A stretch of DNA of 64,000 bases from an uncultured Rhodocyclaceae bacterium (lineage in GTDB: Bacteria; Pseudomonadota; Gammaproteobacteria; Burkholderiales; Rhodocyclaceae). The stretch's first letter is position 1. Each line of letters starts with the position of its first letter. The DNA lies in the NCBI GenBank assembly GCA_907163075.1, contig CAJQTY010000001.1:1922001-1986000 (forward strand). Direction: 5' to 3'. This document shows, one piece after another, positions 26,462-35,764 of this stretch. The position numbers and the translations under genes were made by a program. The notes under the pieces are model-generated. The model was not told where the DNA came from, did not search any database, and worked only from the letters and a program-made list of their open reading frames with translations.

Positions 26462-27538
26462 ATGGTCAATACCAATCGAAGCTTTCCGATGGAACAACAA
26501 TCGCCATCAAGGATAGCAGCACCAATGTCCCGGTACGACCATGGACAATTAGTAGTCAACTGGCATCTTACCGAGGTCTGCAACTACAGGTGCAGCTATT
26601 GCTACGCACGATGGGCTAAACGGAACGATGCGCGCGAACTGATACACGACGCTCAGGGCACGCAAAGCATGCTGCTTCAGCTATTCGAATTCTTTCGACC
26701 GGACAACCAAGCCAATCCCTTAAAGCAAGAAATGCACTGGGGGTCCGTTCGGCTGAATTTAGCCGGCGGTGAACCATTGCTGTACCGGCAACGCACACTC
26801 GATGTGGTCAGTATTGCACGTGATATAGGCTTTTACGTGTCAATGATCACCAATGGCAGTCACTTTGATTCCAATTCTCTGGAGCAACTGGCTCCGAACC
26901 TCTCTCTGATTGGAATCAGCCTGGATTCCGGGCAAGAGGGGGTAAGTCGCCTGATCGGTCGCGTCGACAAGAACGGCCGAGTGCTCGAACTCGAGGCGCT
27001 GGCAGACACGGTGCGGGCTGCGCGTCGGCTCAACCCTCATTTGCGCCTGAAGATCAATACGGTGGTCAATGCGCTGAATTGCCAAGAGGACATGAATGCC
27101 GTGATCCAGGAACTCGCGCCGAACAAGTGGAAAGTGCTACGCATGCTTCCAGTCATCACAAACAGTCTCGCCGTAAGCGACGACCAGTTCCGCGGCTTTG
27201 TGGATCGTCACCACGAGCTCGCAGACGTCATGCAGATCGAGGATAGCGATTCGTTTACCGAGTCCTACATCATGATTGATCCCCACGGCTGCTTCTTCCA
27301 GAACTCGACCGGAGGTGATGAGTCGGGCTATCAATACAGCCGCCCAATTTTGCAGGCGGGTGTTTTCGAGTCGTTTTCAGACTTGACCTTTTCGGCCAAG
27401 AAATACCTGTCCCGGTATGTCAAACCCTCATGTATCAAGCAAAGCAGGGCGTCAGACCACGGCAAAAAGCCGTTGCCTCAAACATTTCCGCGAGCATTAA
27501 CGCTTGAAGAGCTGCGTTTGGAAGCGGTTCTTGATTAG
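26462..27538 (+). CDS. Prokaryotic viperin (radical SAM ddhNTP synthase)
   Basis: 358 residues. Viperins are radical-SAM enzymes that convert CTP, GTP or UTP to 3'-deoxy-3',4'-didehydro nucleotides, which terminate viral RNA synthesis. The iron-sulfur site CNYRCSYC (Cys 40, 44, 47) sits in VVNWHLTEVCNYRC, the expected viperin N-terminus. NLAGGEPLLY supplies the SAM-binding GGEP, and KINTVVNALNCQEDM followed by WKVLRMLP and SYIMIDPHGCF are the viperin C-terminal landmarks that distinguish it from other radical-SAM proteins. The start is not certain: ATG 26462 has GGAG upstream, ATG 26525 has AAGGA upstream and also fits. The nucleotide used cannot be read off. No nucleotide kinase gene is adjacent; the divergent neighbour encodes a NUDIX protein. 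Confidence 0.87.
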   Translation: MVNTNRSFPMEQQSPSRIAAPMSRYDHGQLVVNWHLTEVCNYRCSYCYARWAKRNDARELIHDAQGTQSMLLQLFEFFRPDNQANPLKQEMHWGSVRLNLAGGEPLLYRQRTLDVVSIARDIGFYVSMITNGSHFDSNSLEQLAPNLSLIGISLDSGQEGVSRLIGRVDKNGRVLELEALADTVRAARRLNPHLRLKINTVVNALNCQEDMNAVIQELAPNKWKVLRMLPVITNSLAVSDDQFRGFVDRHHELADVMQIEDSDSFTESYIMIDPHGCFFQNSTGGDESGYQYSRPILQAGVFESFSDLTFSAKKYLSRYVKPSCIKQSRASDHGKKPLPQTFPRALTLEELRLEAVLD

Positions 27539-27808
27539 ATCTCCGGTAGATCTCCTGCAGAAATCCGCCGACACCAATGAGAATTCAGCCAGCTGATCAA
27601 CGGACAACCCAATCAACGAAGGCCAAGAATGTGGATTCTGATGTCTCCGATCTTCATCCCCACCATCCTCACTTCAAAAGTCGCCTTGCAGCGAATTATT
27701 TCGGTCGCATTCGAGCTTGTTTTGGAAATTTTGTGCTTCGGTCTGTCTTTGACCTCGTAGCTCGATAGCCAAAGCTAGTCGCAACCACATTTACGGAGAC
27801 TGATCGCC

Positions 27809-28258
27809 ATGGGACTTTTCAACCTTATCTTCGGTAGCAATTACAGCCGCCGAGCACGACGTGATCAAGGCAGTTTCGGCACCTCGTTCAAGAACATGAT
27901 CAGCCCAGTAAATAGCTACGGCACGTGTTTCAGTTGCGACGGGGCTGGAAAGAAAACGCTGGAATGCACGCCTTGTGGTGGAACAGGCACCCATCACGGA
28001 ACGTGTAACCGATGCAATGGAACCGGAACGTATGTCTTCCCGGCACAACCATGCCCGTCATGTGCAGGCAGCGGCCGATTTCATAACCGCACCTGTAACC
28101 GTTGTGGAGGGGTCGGATATAAGCCAGCAAGCACGGCGGTCTGCAAAAAATGCGACGGGAGAGGCACTTACTCCGCGACATGCCACAAATGCGAAGGCAG
28201 TGGCGATTTTGAGGTGGAGTGCCGGAAGTGTGGCGGAACAGGATGGCATCGCTTTTGA
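27809..28258 (+). CDS. DnaJ-type zinc-finger protein with eight CxxCxGxG motifs
   Basis: 149 residues. After a basic N-terminus of about 38 residues, almost the whole protein is a run of CxxCxGxG motifs: CFSCDGAG, CTPCGGTG, CNRCNGTG, CPSCAGSG, CNRCGGVG, CKKCDGRG, CHKCEGSG and CRKCGGTG. DnaJ has four such motifs forming two zinc sites; this has eight and no J domain, so it is not a standard co-chaperone. It is first of three co-directional genes (gaps of 77 and 85 bp), the other two encoding membrane proteins. A GGAG precedes the ATG at 27809. Zinc binding is near certain. A client- or membrane-partner-binding role is inference. Confidence 0.75.
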   Translation: MGLFNLIFGSNYSRRARRDQGSFGTSFKNMISPVNSYGTCFSCDGAGKKTLECTPCGGTGTHHGTCNRCNGTGTYVFPAQPCPSCAGSGRFHNRTCNRCGGVGYKPASTAVCKKCDGRGTYSATCHKCEGSGDFEVECRKCGGTGWHRF

Positions 28259-28335
28259 CCTTTGGGCACCCGTTGGCGCCCCGAGTTGGCTGGAATACCG
28301 ATCACGCAATTTCACTGAATACCGGGAGAGCAACA

Positions 28336-28683
28336 ATGCCGTTTCTAAACAAAAAGAATAGAGCGCGTGCAGCGCGTAGTTTTCGGTCGGCAGGAGTTCG
28401 TGGGCTTGTGGCAGCAGCCGACGTTACCGAATCGGCTGCTACCGCGCTTTTTCGTTGGGCAATAACCGATCACTACGGCGTTGGTAGGGGTATGGGTATG
28501 GGACGGATCCTGTCAGCAGGCGCGCTTGGTGGTGTTGGGATCTTTGAAACCCTTGGGTGCATTCTCGCACTTTTCGTCTACACGATGATTCAGGTCGTGA
28601 TAAGAGCCGCGGTGGTTTTCTTTACGGTTGCGATCTGGATACCTTTTTTGATTTGGGTGTTTTTCTGGTTACTAAGCATTTGA
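28336..28683 (+). CDS. Small membrane protein of the zinc-finger cassette
   Basis: 115 residues from the ATG at 28336, chosen over earlier in-frame codons because GGGAG precedes it. The N-terminus is very basic (NKKNRARAARSFRS), the middle glycine-rich (GVGRGMGMGRILSAGALGGVG), and the C-terminal half is two membrane helices (LGCILALFVYTMIQVVI and VVFFTVAIWIPFLIWVFFWL). No family recognised. Middle gene of the 27809-29734 cassette; likely an inner-membrane protein. Confidence 0.6.
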   Translation: MPFLNKKNRARAARSFRSAGVRGLVAAADVTESAATALFRWAITDHYGVGRGMGMGRILSAGALGGVGIFETLGCILALFVYTMIQVVIRAAVVFFTVAIWIPFLIWVFFWLLSI

Positions 28684-28768
28684 TGTTGGCTAGCACGTCG
28701 CTGGTAACCCTGTGCTTACGGAAGATTGGCGCATTGAGATTATTTCTTAACAATCGAGGAGACCAAAA

Positions 28769-29734
28769 ATGAGCAATGAATTTCAAAACTGTCCAGTCTG
28801 CGGTGAACCGCTCCTGTCCGTGGAAAAGAAGTGCAGGCATTGCGGCAATGCGATTGAAGGTGCCGGCCCGTCAGATGATGCTGGCGAAGAAATGCACGCG
28901 ATTGTCTTGTGCGAACGCGAAAGAAGTGCATTTCAGAAGGCAATGGATTCCGCCAAAGACTTCTGCGCGAAGCATCAGGTGCTGATCGGTGTCGGCGAAA
29001 TGGCACTTGGGGCTGCGCTGATCTATTGGGGCTTACAGACAGCGCATATTCAGCTTGGTGCGGATGTCGTAGCATCGAGATTCTCAAAGGGCGCTCTGCT
29101 AGGCGGATCGGTAGGTGCTGGTATAGGTGCCTTGGCCGGAAGCCTAATCGGAGCGATCGGCATTGTCCCCTTGGGCGGAATTTCAATTCCTGCCTTAGCT
29201 ATGGTTGCTGGTGGTGCAGCGATCTTCAGCGCCTTTGGCTATTCAATCGGCGATATTGCGTCCAAGTTTTCTGCCCATGTCGGCGGATTCGGAGATCTCC
29301 TATCGGGTACTTCGGTGTTGGCGGTCGGCGTGGCGTTATTGCTCGATGGCGCAAGGCGGATTGCCAAAGATGAAATCGTTCGGGAATTGGCCTCGAAGTT
29401 TAAAGATGGTGTTGTTTACCTGGCCAGGAAAACAGCAGAAGGAACCGCAGGCACTTGGGATGAGGTGCAAAACCTCTTGAAACAGCCTGCCATCAAAAAT
29501 GTCACATTGGCAGCAATTGCTGGAACTGCGATGCTGTATGGCGCTGGTGTGGGGGAAACCATCGCACTAAGTTCTGTAACCGTGCTGTGCTCAAATACAC
29601 TAGGTGCAGCAGCACTTTCTCTAGGACTCGTTTCAGCACCATTGTGGCCTGTTATTGCATGCGGTGCAGCTAGTCTAGCAATTGTAGTTGTCTCGTGGAA
29701 AGTTATCGAACATTGCCGTGATCAAGATGGTTGA
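28769..29734 (+). CDS. Zinc-ribbon protein with glycine-rich membrane segments
   Basis: 321 residues. An N-terminal zinc ribbon (CPVC at residues 8-11, CRHCG at 22-26) is followed by a helical linker and a long stretch of hydrophobic, glycine- and alanine-rich segments: GVGEMALGAALIYWGL near 72-87, GGSVGAGIGALAGSLIGAIG near 111-130, GGISIPALAMVAGGAAIFSAF near 134-155, GTSVLAVGVALLLDG near 180-195, and two more after 245. Glycine-zipper patterns of this kind occur in pore-forming or oligomerising membrane proteins. The ribosome site is GAGGAG before the ATG. It closes the three-gene cassette. A membrane effector fed by a zinc-binding cytoplasmic partner is inference; I know no described system with this set. 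Confidence 0.6.
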   Translation: MSNEFQNCPVCGEPLLSVEKKCRHCGNAIEGAGPSDDAGEEMHAIVLCERERSAFQKAMDSAKDFCAKHQVLIGVGEMALGAALIYWGLQTAHIQLGADVVASRFSKGALLGGSVGAGIGALAGSLIGAIGIVPLGGISIPALAMVAGGAAIFSAFGYSIGDIASKFSAHVGGFGDLLSGTSVLAVGVALLLDGARRIAKDEIVRELASKFKDGVVYLARKTAEGTAGTWDEVQNLLKQPAIKNVTLAAIAGTAMLYGAGVGETIALSSVTVLCSNTLGAAALSLGLVSAPLWPVIACGAASLAIVVVSWKVIEHCRDQDG

Positions 29735-30140
29735 ATGTAGAGCGCCAGGGCGAGACGGATTCAAGCTATCAACAGCGTCTCGTATGCGGCTGGTCGCTCC
29801 AGGTGCCACCACTAATGCGCCACCACCCATTGGCATTTAGTCAGCACTTTGTCCCCGGTTATTTGAAAGGCTTGGATGCCTAGAGGATATTCGGTCGCAG
29901 GTACCGCGTCGACGGCGGCATTGACTCCGGCGGCAAGGTCAGGGACGCTGACCTCGTTGTGCTGCCAGTCTGTTGTTTGCGCGAGTCAGATTGCAATCGG
30001 CCAATACCGGCCACTCGGGTGGGCGTCACAATAGCGGCCGCAAGTAAACGGGGCGGAGCATTGTCGGGAACTCACGGCAAAGGTATTCGAGCAGTCAAGG
30101 ATCTTGTCGATTTATTTCAGCAGAATCCGTAAGGACCATT
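29735..30140. other. Intergenic stretch with a minus-strand coding remnant
   Basis: No intact gene. On the minus strand 29812-29985 is open for 57 codons with convincing composition (DWQHNEVSVPDLAAGVNAAV... ending CQWVVAH) but has a stop just upstream and no start; it looks like the C-terminal tail of a decayed gene. The promoter for the gene at 30141 must also lie here. Confidence 0.35.
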
Positions 30141-30722
30141 GTGCAGGAAAGGTTACAAGAAAACGACTCTCCGGAGACATCTCCGTTTATCGGGGCAATC
30201 GAGATGTCGTTGCCTACTGCAGCACAAAAATCTGGCCCCTCATCTGCCGAAAACACGAGACTCATTGTCGCGGACGGTTCTGCTACTGAACAAGTCGATG
30301 TCCGGAATGACCTTGATGACGTAGCCACTAGTCGCCTACTTGTTGATATCTTTTTGGCTGATCACCGCATCTCGGTTGCTGCCGATCTTGCAGCGTTCAA
30401 AACCGATGGTTGGTTTGCGATCGGGATAACCGACGCGAGTTGCCCTTGCTGCGGAGTACATCGAATGCCGGGATATCGTAAGCCCTATTTCACGAAGAAC
30501 GGAGATCAGTACCACTACTGGGCACTGGTTTGTGTGACTTGCCGAAAGGTTTTTGAACCGACCGTCCTTGATCCACTATCCCAAAAAAAAAGATCAAGAA
30601 ATTCGAGATTCCTGTCACCACAGGCTGACTCAAATGTCGTCGCGCCATTCGCACGGTGGGACTCCAGTTACGCTCGCAGCGAACCGTTTGATCCCCGTGC
30701 GAATACGTTTTTATGTATATGA
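30141..30722 (+). CDS. Hypothetical protein with a zinc-binding cysteine pair set
   Basis: 193 residues from a GTG at 30141 preceded by AAGGA. The N-terminal 50 residues are Ser/Thr/Ala-rich and look disordered. The centre has CPCCG near residue 105 and CVTCRKV near 134, a four-cysteine zinc-ribbon arrangement, in ITDASCPCCGVHRMPGY and WALVCVTCRKVFEP. No family recognised. It lies 202 bp upstream of the TRANK1-like helicase gene on the same strand and may be its partner, though the terminator-like hairpin between them does not face this direction. Confidence 0.5.
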   Translation: MQERLQENDSPETSPFIGAIEMSLPTAAQKSGPSSAENTRLIVADGSATEQVDVRNDLDDVATSRLLVDIFLADHRISVAADLAAFKTDGWFAIGITDASCPCCGVHRMPGYRKPYFTKNGDQYHYWALVCVTCRKVFEPTVLDPLSQKKRSRNSRFLSPQADSNVVAPFARWDSSYARSEPFDPRANTFLCI

Positions 30723-30885
30723 TGTCGGATGCGTAAGAATTGGCGGCAGTCGGCTAGAAATGGTCTCCCCGGTCTACTGATCCAAAGGAGGCATTCGTCG
30801 AACCCGATTTCTAGTAATCAGTTGTTGGCCGGAAACTCGCAACCTTGCGATTGATCCACTCGCCGCAGCAATGTAGTCGTTTCGA

Positions 30886-30906
30886 ATAAAAAAACCCCGC
30901 CGGGGT
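30886..30906 (-). terminator. Terminator-like hairpin read on the minus strand
   Basis: ACCCC/GGGGT around a GCC loop (30894-30906), flanked on the left by seven A, gives on the minus strand a GC hairpin followed by a T run. No minus-strand gene precedes it, so it would end antisense transcription coming out of the helicase gene that starts 19 bp away. Confidence 0.45.
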
Positions 30907-30924
30907 GACAATTAGGGAGGGTAT

Positions 30925-33900
30925 GTGACAATCTTCGTAAGTATCTCTGATGTGTGCGCAGCGGAAGCGCGCCAGAGCGGCCAGAGTGCGGCCTTGCAGA
31001 AGCTTAACGCTGAGGTGGAGAGGATTCAGAACATTGCCCACTTCGATCGCCACCAACCATTCCCGATCGTAAAGAAGGTGCTTGGCAACACGTACCGCCT
31101 ATACGCGATCGAGCAGTTGCAGGATGAAACCGGCCACCGCGTGATCCGGTTTGCTCGCTTCTTGGCGAAGGGACAGAACCAAGACTTCCATCGCCGCCTG
31201 AATGAGGAACGCTTCCGCGAAAGTTTTATCCAGGAGGGCGCTCTAAGCGCTACCGAAGTCGCCGCGTTGATCGAACAACGCATCGCCGAAGGGGTGCTCG
31301 GGCCTGCACCGCTTACAGAGGACGAGGAGCGTTACCTCGATGTGGCGAGCACCACCCTTTATCAGAACGAGCCAAGCGTCTACGAAACTTCGCAATGGGT
31401 GGATATCCTGAAAGCGCCGTGGATGAGCGAGTTTCGCCGCGGCGTCGCAGGAATCCTGCAGGAATTGGTTGTCCAAGGGAAGAAGGAAGATCGGAGCGCC
31501 GCCACTCGCTTCCCGGCTGACAGGAATCAGCGTGGTGTGCTTTACCGGCAGTTCTCCAACGGGTTGTTGCTCGTTGCCCCTGTAGGCTACGAGAAGGGGC
31601 CGCATGAGGACGAACTGCGGCGGCAGTATGTGGAGGTCTTCGAAGCGAACGAGGCGTTGGCAGAGGATGAACTGCGCAAATTCTCACTGCGCACATACCC
31701 AGAGTTCGTGGTCTCCGATGAGGGGCTCTGGGTCACGTTGGAGACGGCGGGAAAGGACGCGAACCTATCCCTTTCTCCAGAGGAACTAGGTCTGCTGCAC
31801 ACGCTGCTCACTCCCGGCGAGGTTCGCAATCCCTACCCGCTCTTCATCAACGGACGTCCCGGCTCGGGAAAGACAACGATCTTGCAATACCTGTTTGCTG
31901 AGCATCTGCACCACCACCTGACCGCCGTTGCCCCGCTGCCAGACCCCCCGCTTTACCTCACGTACAGCACGTTGTTGACGGGCCGGGCGAAGGAGACTGT
32001 CTCAACAATTCTCGCCTGCGATTACCGGCGCATCGAGAACCCGCCGGACATGGACAGCCTCGGGGCGCAAGAGATCTTCTCCCGCGCATTCCAGGTGTTC
32101 CGTGACATGCTGCTGTCGCTGCTCCCACCTGAGATACGAACGCGGTTCAAGTCTGAGCTTTATGTGGATTTCCCTCGATTCCGGGCGCTTTGGATGAAAA
32201 GCTTCGCACAGGGCGGTGGATGCCCAAGTCAACTGCGAAACGCCCCCGAACTGGCCTGGCACGCGATCCGAACTTTCATCAAGGGACGCTGCCCGGCGGA
32301 TGGAGAGGAGGATGACTTCGGCCCGGAGCGGTACGCGGAATTGCCCAAGCGCCAGAAGTCGATCGACGAGGGTCTATTCCAGCAGATTTACAATGTCGTC
32401 TGGCGCGATTGGTACAAGCGGCGCTGCGACAAGGAAGGCCTTTGGGACGACCAGGACCTGACTATGGCGGTGCTGCGCCAAGAGTCGCTGGCGCGCTTCC
32501 CGGCGATCGTCTGTGACGAGGCGCAGGACTTTACCGCGAACGAGCTGGCGGTCATTCTCAGGCTTTCGGTGTTCTCGGCGCGCGCGGTACCGCACTATCT
32601 TCTAGGTAAGATTCCTTTTGCATTCGCCGGCGACCCTTTCCAGACCCTAAACCCGACCGGGTTCAACTGGGAGAGCCTGTCCGACAGCTTCCGGGAAAAC
32701 CTACTGCGGGAATTGGATCCTGACGGGCGCCATGCCTTGGCTGTGAATTTCCGCGAGCTGGAACTTAACTACCGCTCGGCTGAGCCGATCGTGCGCCTTT
32801 GCAACCTCATCCAGCTACTGCGCGGCATCCTCTTCGAGGTCGGCGGCCTTAGGCCTCAGCAGACCTGGCGGAACGATGCGGCGCCTGACGTTGCCCTTTA
32901 TTGCATCGAAGACGCCACAACCCGCGACCATCTGCGCAGGCAGGCTTCAGAGCTGGTGTTCATCGTTCCGTCCCAGGATGAATCCGAGGCTGACTACATC
33001 AGATCCGACAAGGCTCTTTCTGGCTTCGCGTTGGGGGGCGCGCAAGCAATGCCAGATGTCTTTAACCCGATGCGAGCGAAAGGCATGGAGTTCGGGAGGG
33101 TAGTCATCTACAAGTTTGGGGACTGGTGCCTAAATCACTTACAGGGTCTGCCTGAACTGCTGGCAAAGCCGACCACCGTGCGAAGCACGCAGGAAGGGCT
33201 GAGCTACGAATACTTTCTCAATCGCCTGTACGTCGGCCTGTCGCGCGCGCGTAGCCGGCTGCTTATTGTCGACACGCAGGACGGGATCGACAAGTTCTGG
33301 GGTTTTGCGCGGGGGTATCAGCATGAAGAATTGATCTCACAGTACAAGTCGCGTGACGCCGCCTGGTTGCCGAAGGATCTGGGGATTGCCATCCAAGGCG
33401 AGGCGGGGGCGTGGGAAGATGACGAGGCGGACGATCACGGGGATATTGGTCAGCAGTACCTCGACAGAGGGGCGCAGGACCGAGACCCCTATCTGCTCGA
33501 TCGCGCCGCCGCGCGTTTCGATCGGGTCCCTGATGAATCTAATGCATTACGGGCGCGCGCCTTGGCGTGCCACTTCCGCGAGGACTACGCACAGGCGGGG
33601 CGGCTGTTCGCGCGGATTCCAGATGTGGAAATGGCGCTGGGGAACTTTTGGCTTGCAGGTGATTACGCGGCTTTTCTCAACATGGCGCGCAATCGCGGGC
33701 ATGCAGGAGACCCTCGCCTCCACGCGGCACGTTACATAGAAAGTAAGCAACAGGAGGAGGATGCGCGCACCTACTTCAAGTCACTTCACGACAATCTGGC
33801 CAATCGGGTTGCCTCGATGCCTGCGGCCGACAAGCGCCTGCGCAACATTCTCGACCAGGCGCTCACCAAGCTCCTGACGCGTCTCGATGCGCATCCCAAA

Positions 33901-35526
33901 GATGCCCGGGCACAGGAAGATGCACGAGAGGACGCGGACCACCTAGAACGGGTTCAGCGCGCCCTGGAATGGACACCGGCGGCATCGACTGGATATGCGG
34001 TAGTGCTGGCCCTGGCCGGGAAAAATTCGGAAGCTACAGCGGCGTGGAAGGTGGCGCGAGGCAGCGTAGCCGAGCTGCCAGATGTGGTGGTGAAAGCACT
34101 GGCGCGGGAACTGCCGTTTCCGGAGAATCTTCCCTTCGTACTCCGGCTGGGCGACGCTTCGCAACTTGCGGCTGTGGCAAAGTCTGGCGATTGGTCGCGG
34201 GTACCGCCGAAAACCGTGGCAGACATCGCAGCGGAATTATGGAGATCTTCACGCAATGACGAGTTCGAAACGGTAGCGCTTGCGCAGCGGGGCACGAGGG
34301 CGTTTGCGGTCTTCGATGGCCTTACGGCCGAAGATTGGCTTAATCCCACGGTTCGCTGCTTGGCGACACGTCTGGTCACGCGCTTGGCAGAACTGGGAGA
34401 TCTGCATGGCTATCTGGGGATATTGGTGGCTCACCAGTTGCCGGATGTCGCGAAAACAACGACGGCGTGGGTGGAATCCGTCGTCCGGGAAGCTCCCGAT
34501 GTGCATCGGGAAGGCATCCGAGCCTTGGCGGCAAGTGGTATCGACTCGGATTCGATTGGTACCGGACTACGCGATCGGATCGAGCAGTACTTTGACGGCC
34601 TCATCAAGTCGAAGCACAAGGCTCTTTCCCTCGTATCCCCGTACGAGGTTGGCGTTGTCCTCGAATTGTCAGGAAAGTACAAGCTGATGCAGCAGTACTA
34701 CGAGTTGGTGTACAAGGCGCGCGACCGGACCACGGATTTAGAGATTGTGCGGTTTGCTCAGGAAAGAATCGTGTTCGCTCGTGTTGGGTTGGCGAACGTG
34801 ACCAAGGATGTGAGACTTCGCGCTCGGCTCGAAAAGGAATACAAGGAGTCAGCGCGTGATTTGTCGATCAACCTTTCGAACGTTCCTTCGCGGATCAACT
34901 TACACCCATACCAAGCATCGATCGACAGCTTCTATCAAGAACAAGAACAGCCGGCCGCCCCCGCGGTGGTACCGGTCCTGCCGACTCCTGTAAAACCCAA
35001 AGCGGCACCACCAGGCACGGATGGTGTGCCTGTATTGCCAAGCACAGGTACTCCAACTTTGCCACCAGTTACGCGAAGACCGCTCGCGTCCGCCTTGAAC
35101 AATATGGCAAGCGTAACGGGCCCCGGGGCCAGACCAGGGTTTGCTGCTATCACCCAACCAGCGTTGGCAATGGTGGTGGATGATAGTACCGAGGCGAAGC
35201 CTTTGCGTGGTGAGGACACCGTTATCGTATCAACCGACGGCTTGGGTCTTGAGATTATGTGCAATTACTCCGTGCCGAGAATCGAGGTACGCAACACTAA
35301 AACTCGGGAAACAGCGGTCATACGCTCGAAAAATGGTGTTCTGACCGTCAGCAGCGGTGATTTCGACGTTGATGTTAGGGACTGTTTGTATCACTTGGGC
35401 GATTGGGGGGTAAGCGTTGCGCTGACAGCTTCGGGAGACGGGATCTCCCAAGTTGAGCTGCGAGTGCGCGATGATGGGCCAGTGGTGCGGCTGATAGCTC
35501 CGAATTCGCGCTTGAGTAGTGGTTAG
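30925..35526 (+). CDS. TRANK1-like UvrD-type helicase with a TPR-like repeat region
   Basis: 1533 residues. Superfamily 1 helicase motifs are all present: Walker A GRPGSGKTTILQYL near 311-324, motif II VCDEAQDF near 528-535, GDPFQTLNPTGF near 569-580, ELNYRSAEPIVRL near 612-624, and LYVGLSRARSRLLIVD near 767-782. Beyond about 850 come 500 residues of helical TPR-like repeats, then a Pro-rich linker (PAAPAVVPVLPTPVKPK) and a final beta-rich domain of about 110 residues. Large NTPase-plus-repeat proteins of this kind are frequent in defence islands, where repeats may sense and the helicase remodel nucleic acid; that role is inference. It starts at a GTG with GGGAGGG upstream. The last bases overlap a small ORF (35519). 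Confidence 0.8.
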   Translation: MTIFVSISDVCAAEARQSGQSAALQKLNAEVERIQNIAHFDRHQPFPIVKKVLGNTYRLYAIEQLQDETGHRVIRFARFLAKGQNQDFHRRLNEERFRESFIQEGALSATEVAALIEQRIAEGVLGPAPLTEDEERYLDVASTTLYQNEPSVYETSQWVDILKAPWMSEFRRGVAGILQELVVQGKKEDRSAATRFPADRNQRGVLYRQFSNGLLLVAPVGYEKGPHEDELRRQYVEVFEANEALAEDELRKFSLRTYPEFVVSDEGLWVTLETAGKDANLSLSPEELGLLHTLLTPGEVRNPYPLFINGRPGSGKTTILQYLFAEHLHHHLTAVAPLPDPPLYLTYSTLLTGRAKETVSTILACDYRRIENPPDMDSLGAQEIFSRAFQVFRDMLLSLLPPEIRTRFKSELYVDFPRFRALWMKSFAQGGGCPSQLRNAPELAWHAIRTFIKGRCPADGEEDDFGPERYAELPKRQKSIDEGLFQQIYNVVWRDWYKRRCDKEGLWDDQDLTMAVLRQESLARFPAIVCDEAQDFTANELAVILRLSVFSARAVPHYLLGKIPFAFAGDPFQTLNPTGFNWESLSDSFRENLLRELDPDGRHALAVNFRELELNYRSAEPIVRLCNLIQLLRGILFEVGGLRPQQTWRNDAAPDVALYCIEDATTRDHLRRQASELVFIVPSQDESEADYIRSDKALSGFALGGAQAMPDVFNPMRAKGMEFGRVVIYKFGDWCLNHLQGLPELLAKPTTVRSTQEGLSYEYFLNRLYVGLSRARSRLLIVDTQDGIDKFWGFARGYQHEELISQYKSRDAAWLPKDLGIAIQGEAGAWEDDEADDHGDIGQQYLDRGAQDRDPYLLDRAAARFDRVPDESNALRARALACHFREDYAQAGRLFARIPDVEMALGNFWLAGDYAAFLNMARNRGHAGDPRLHAARYIESKQQEEDARTYFKSLHDNLANRVASMPAADKRLRNILDQALTKLLTRLDAHPKDARAQEDAREDADHLERVQRALEWTPAASTGYAVVLALAGKNSEATAAWKVARGSVAELPDVVVKALARELPFPENLPFVLRLGDASQLAAVAKSGDWSRVPPKTVADIAAELWRSSRNDEFETVALAQRGTRAFAVFDGLTAEDWLNPTVRCLATRLVTRLAELGDLHGYLGILVAHQLPDVAKTTTAWVESVVREAPDVHREGIRALAASGIDSDSIGTGLRDRIEQYFDGLIKSKHKALSLVSPYEVGVVLELSGKYKLMQQYYELVYKARDRTTDLEIVRFAQERIVFARVGLANVTKDVRLRARLEKEYKESARDLSINLSNVPSRINLHPYQASIDSFYQEQEQPAAPAVVPVLPTPVKPKAAPPGTDGVPVLPSTGTPTLPPVTRRPLASALNNMASVTGPGARPGFAAITQPALAMVVDDSTEAKPLRGEDTVIVSTDGLGLEIMCNYSVPRIEVRNTKTRETAVIRSKNGVLTVSSGDFDVDVRDCLYHLGDWGVSVALTASGDGISQVELRVRDDGPVVRLIAPNSRLSSG

Positions 35527-35695
35527 GGACGATCTCGAAGATCAAACGCAGATCGTTCTTCCTTGTCCGCCGCGTCATGGGCAGGTCGACGACTATGTCA
35601 CGAACATCGAAAGGGGCGAACCCTCGGCAATTAGAGATCACGGAGGCCTTCGACTCCCCCAGTTTCTCCGCCGATTCCCTGCTAGCGAAAAATAG
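35519..35695 (+). CDS. Small protein coupled to the helicase stop, uncertain
   Basis: 58 residues starting at a GTG that overlaps the helicase stop codon, the geometry of translational coupling. The sequence (MVRDDLEDQTQIVLPCPPRH...) has coding-like composition but no known domain. It could also be the start of a longer gene broken by the TAG at 35693, since a coding-like stretch resumes in the same frame at 35765. Confidence 0.4.
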   Translation: MVRDDLEDQTQIVLPCPPRHGQVDDYVTNIERGEPSAIRDHGGLRLPQFLRRFPASEK

Positions 35696-35764
35696 GCATT
35701 GCCGATATTTTGAGTTAGTCAACAGAATCTGGTCGAAGCGGACAATAATGGTCAATGCTGAAAA

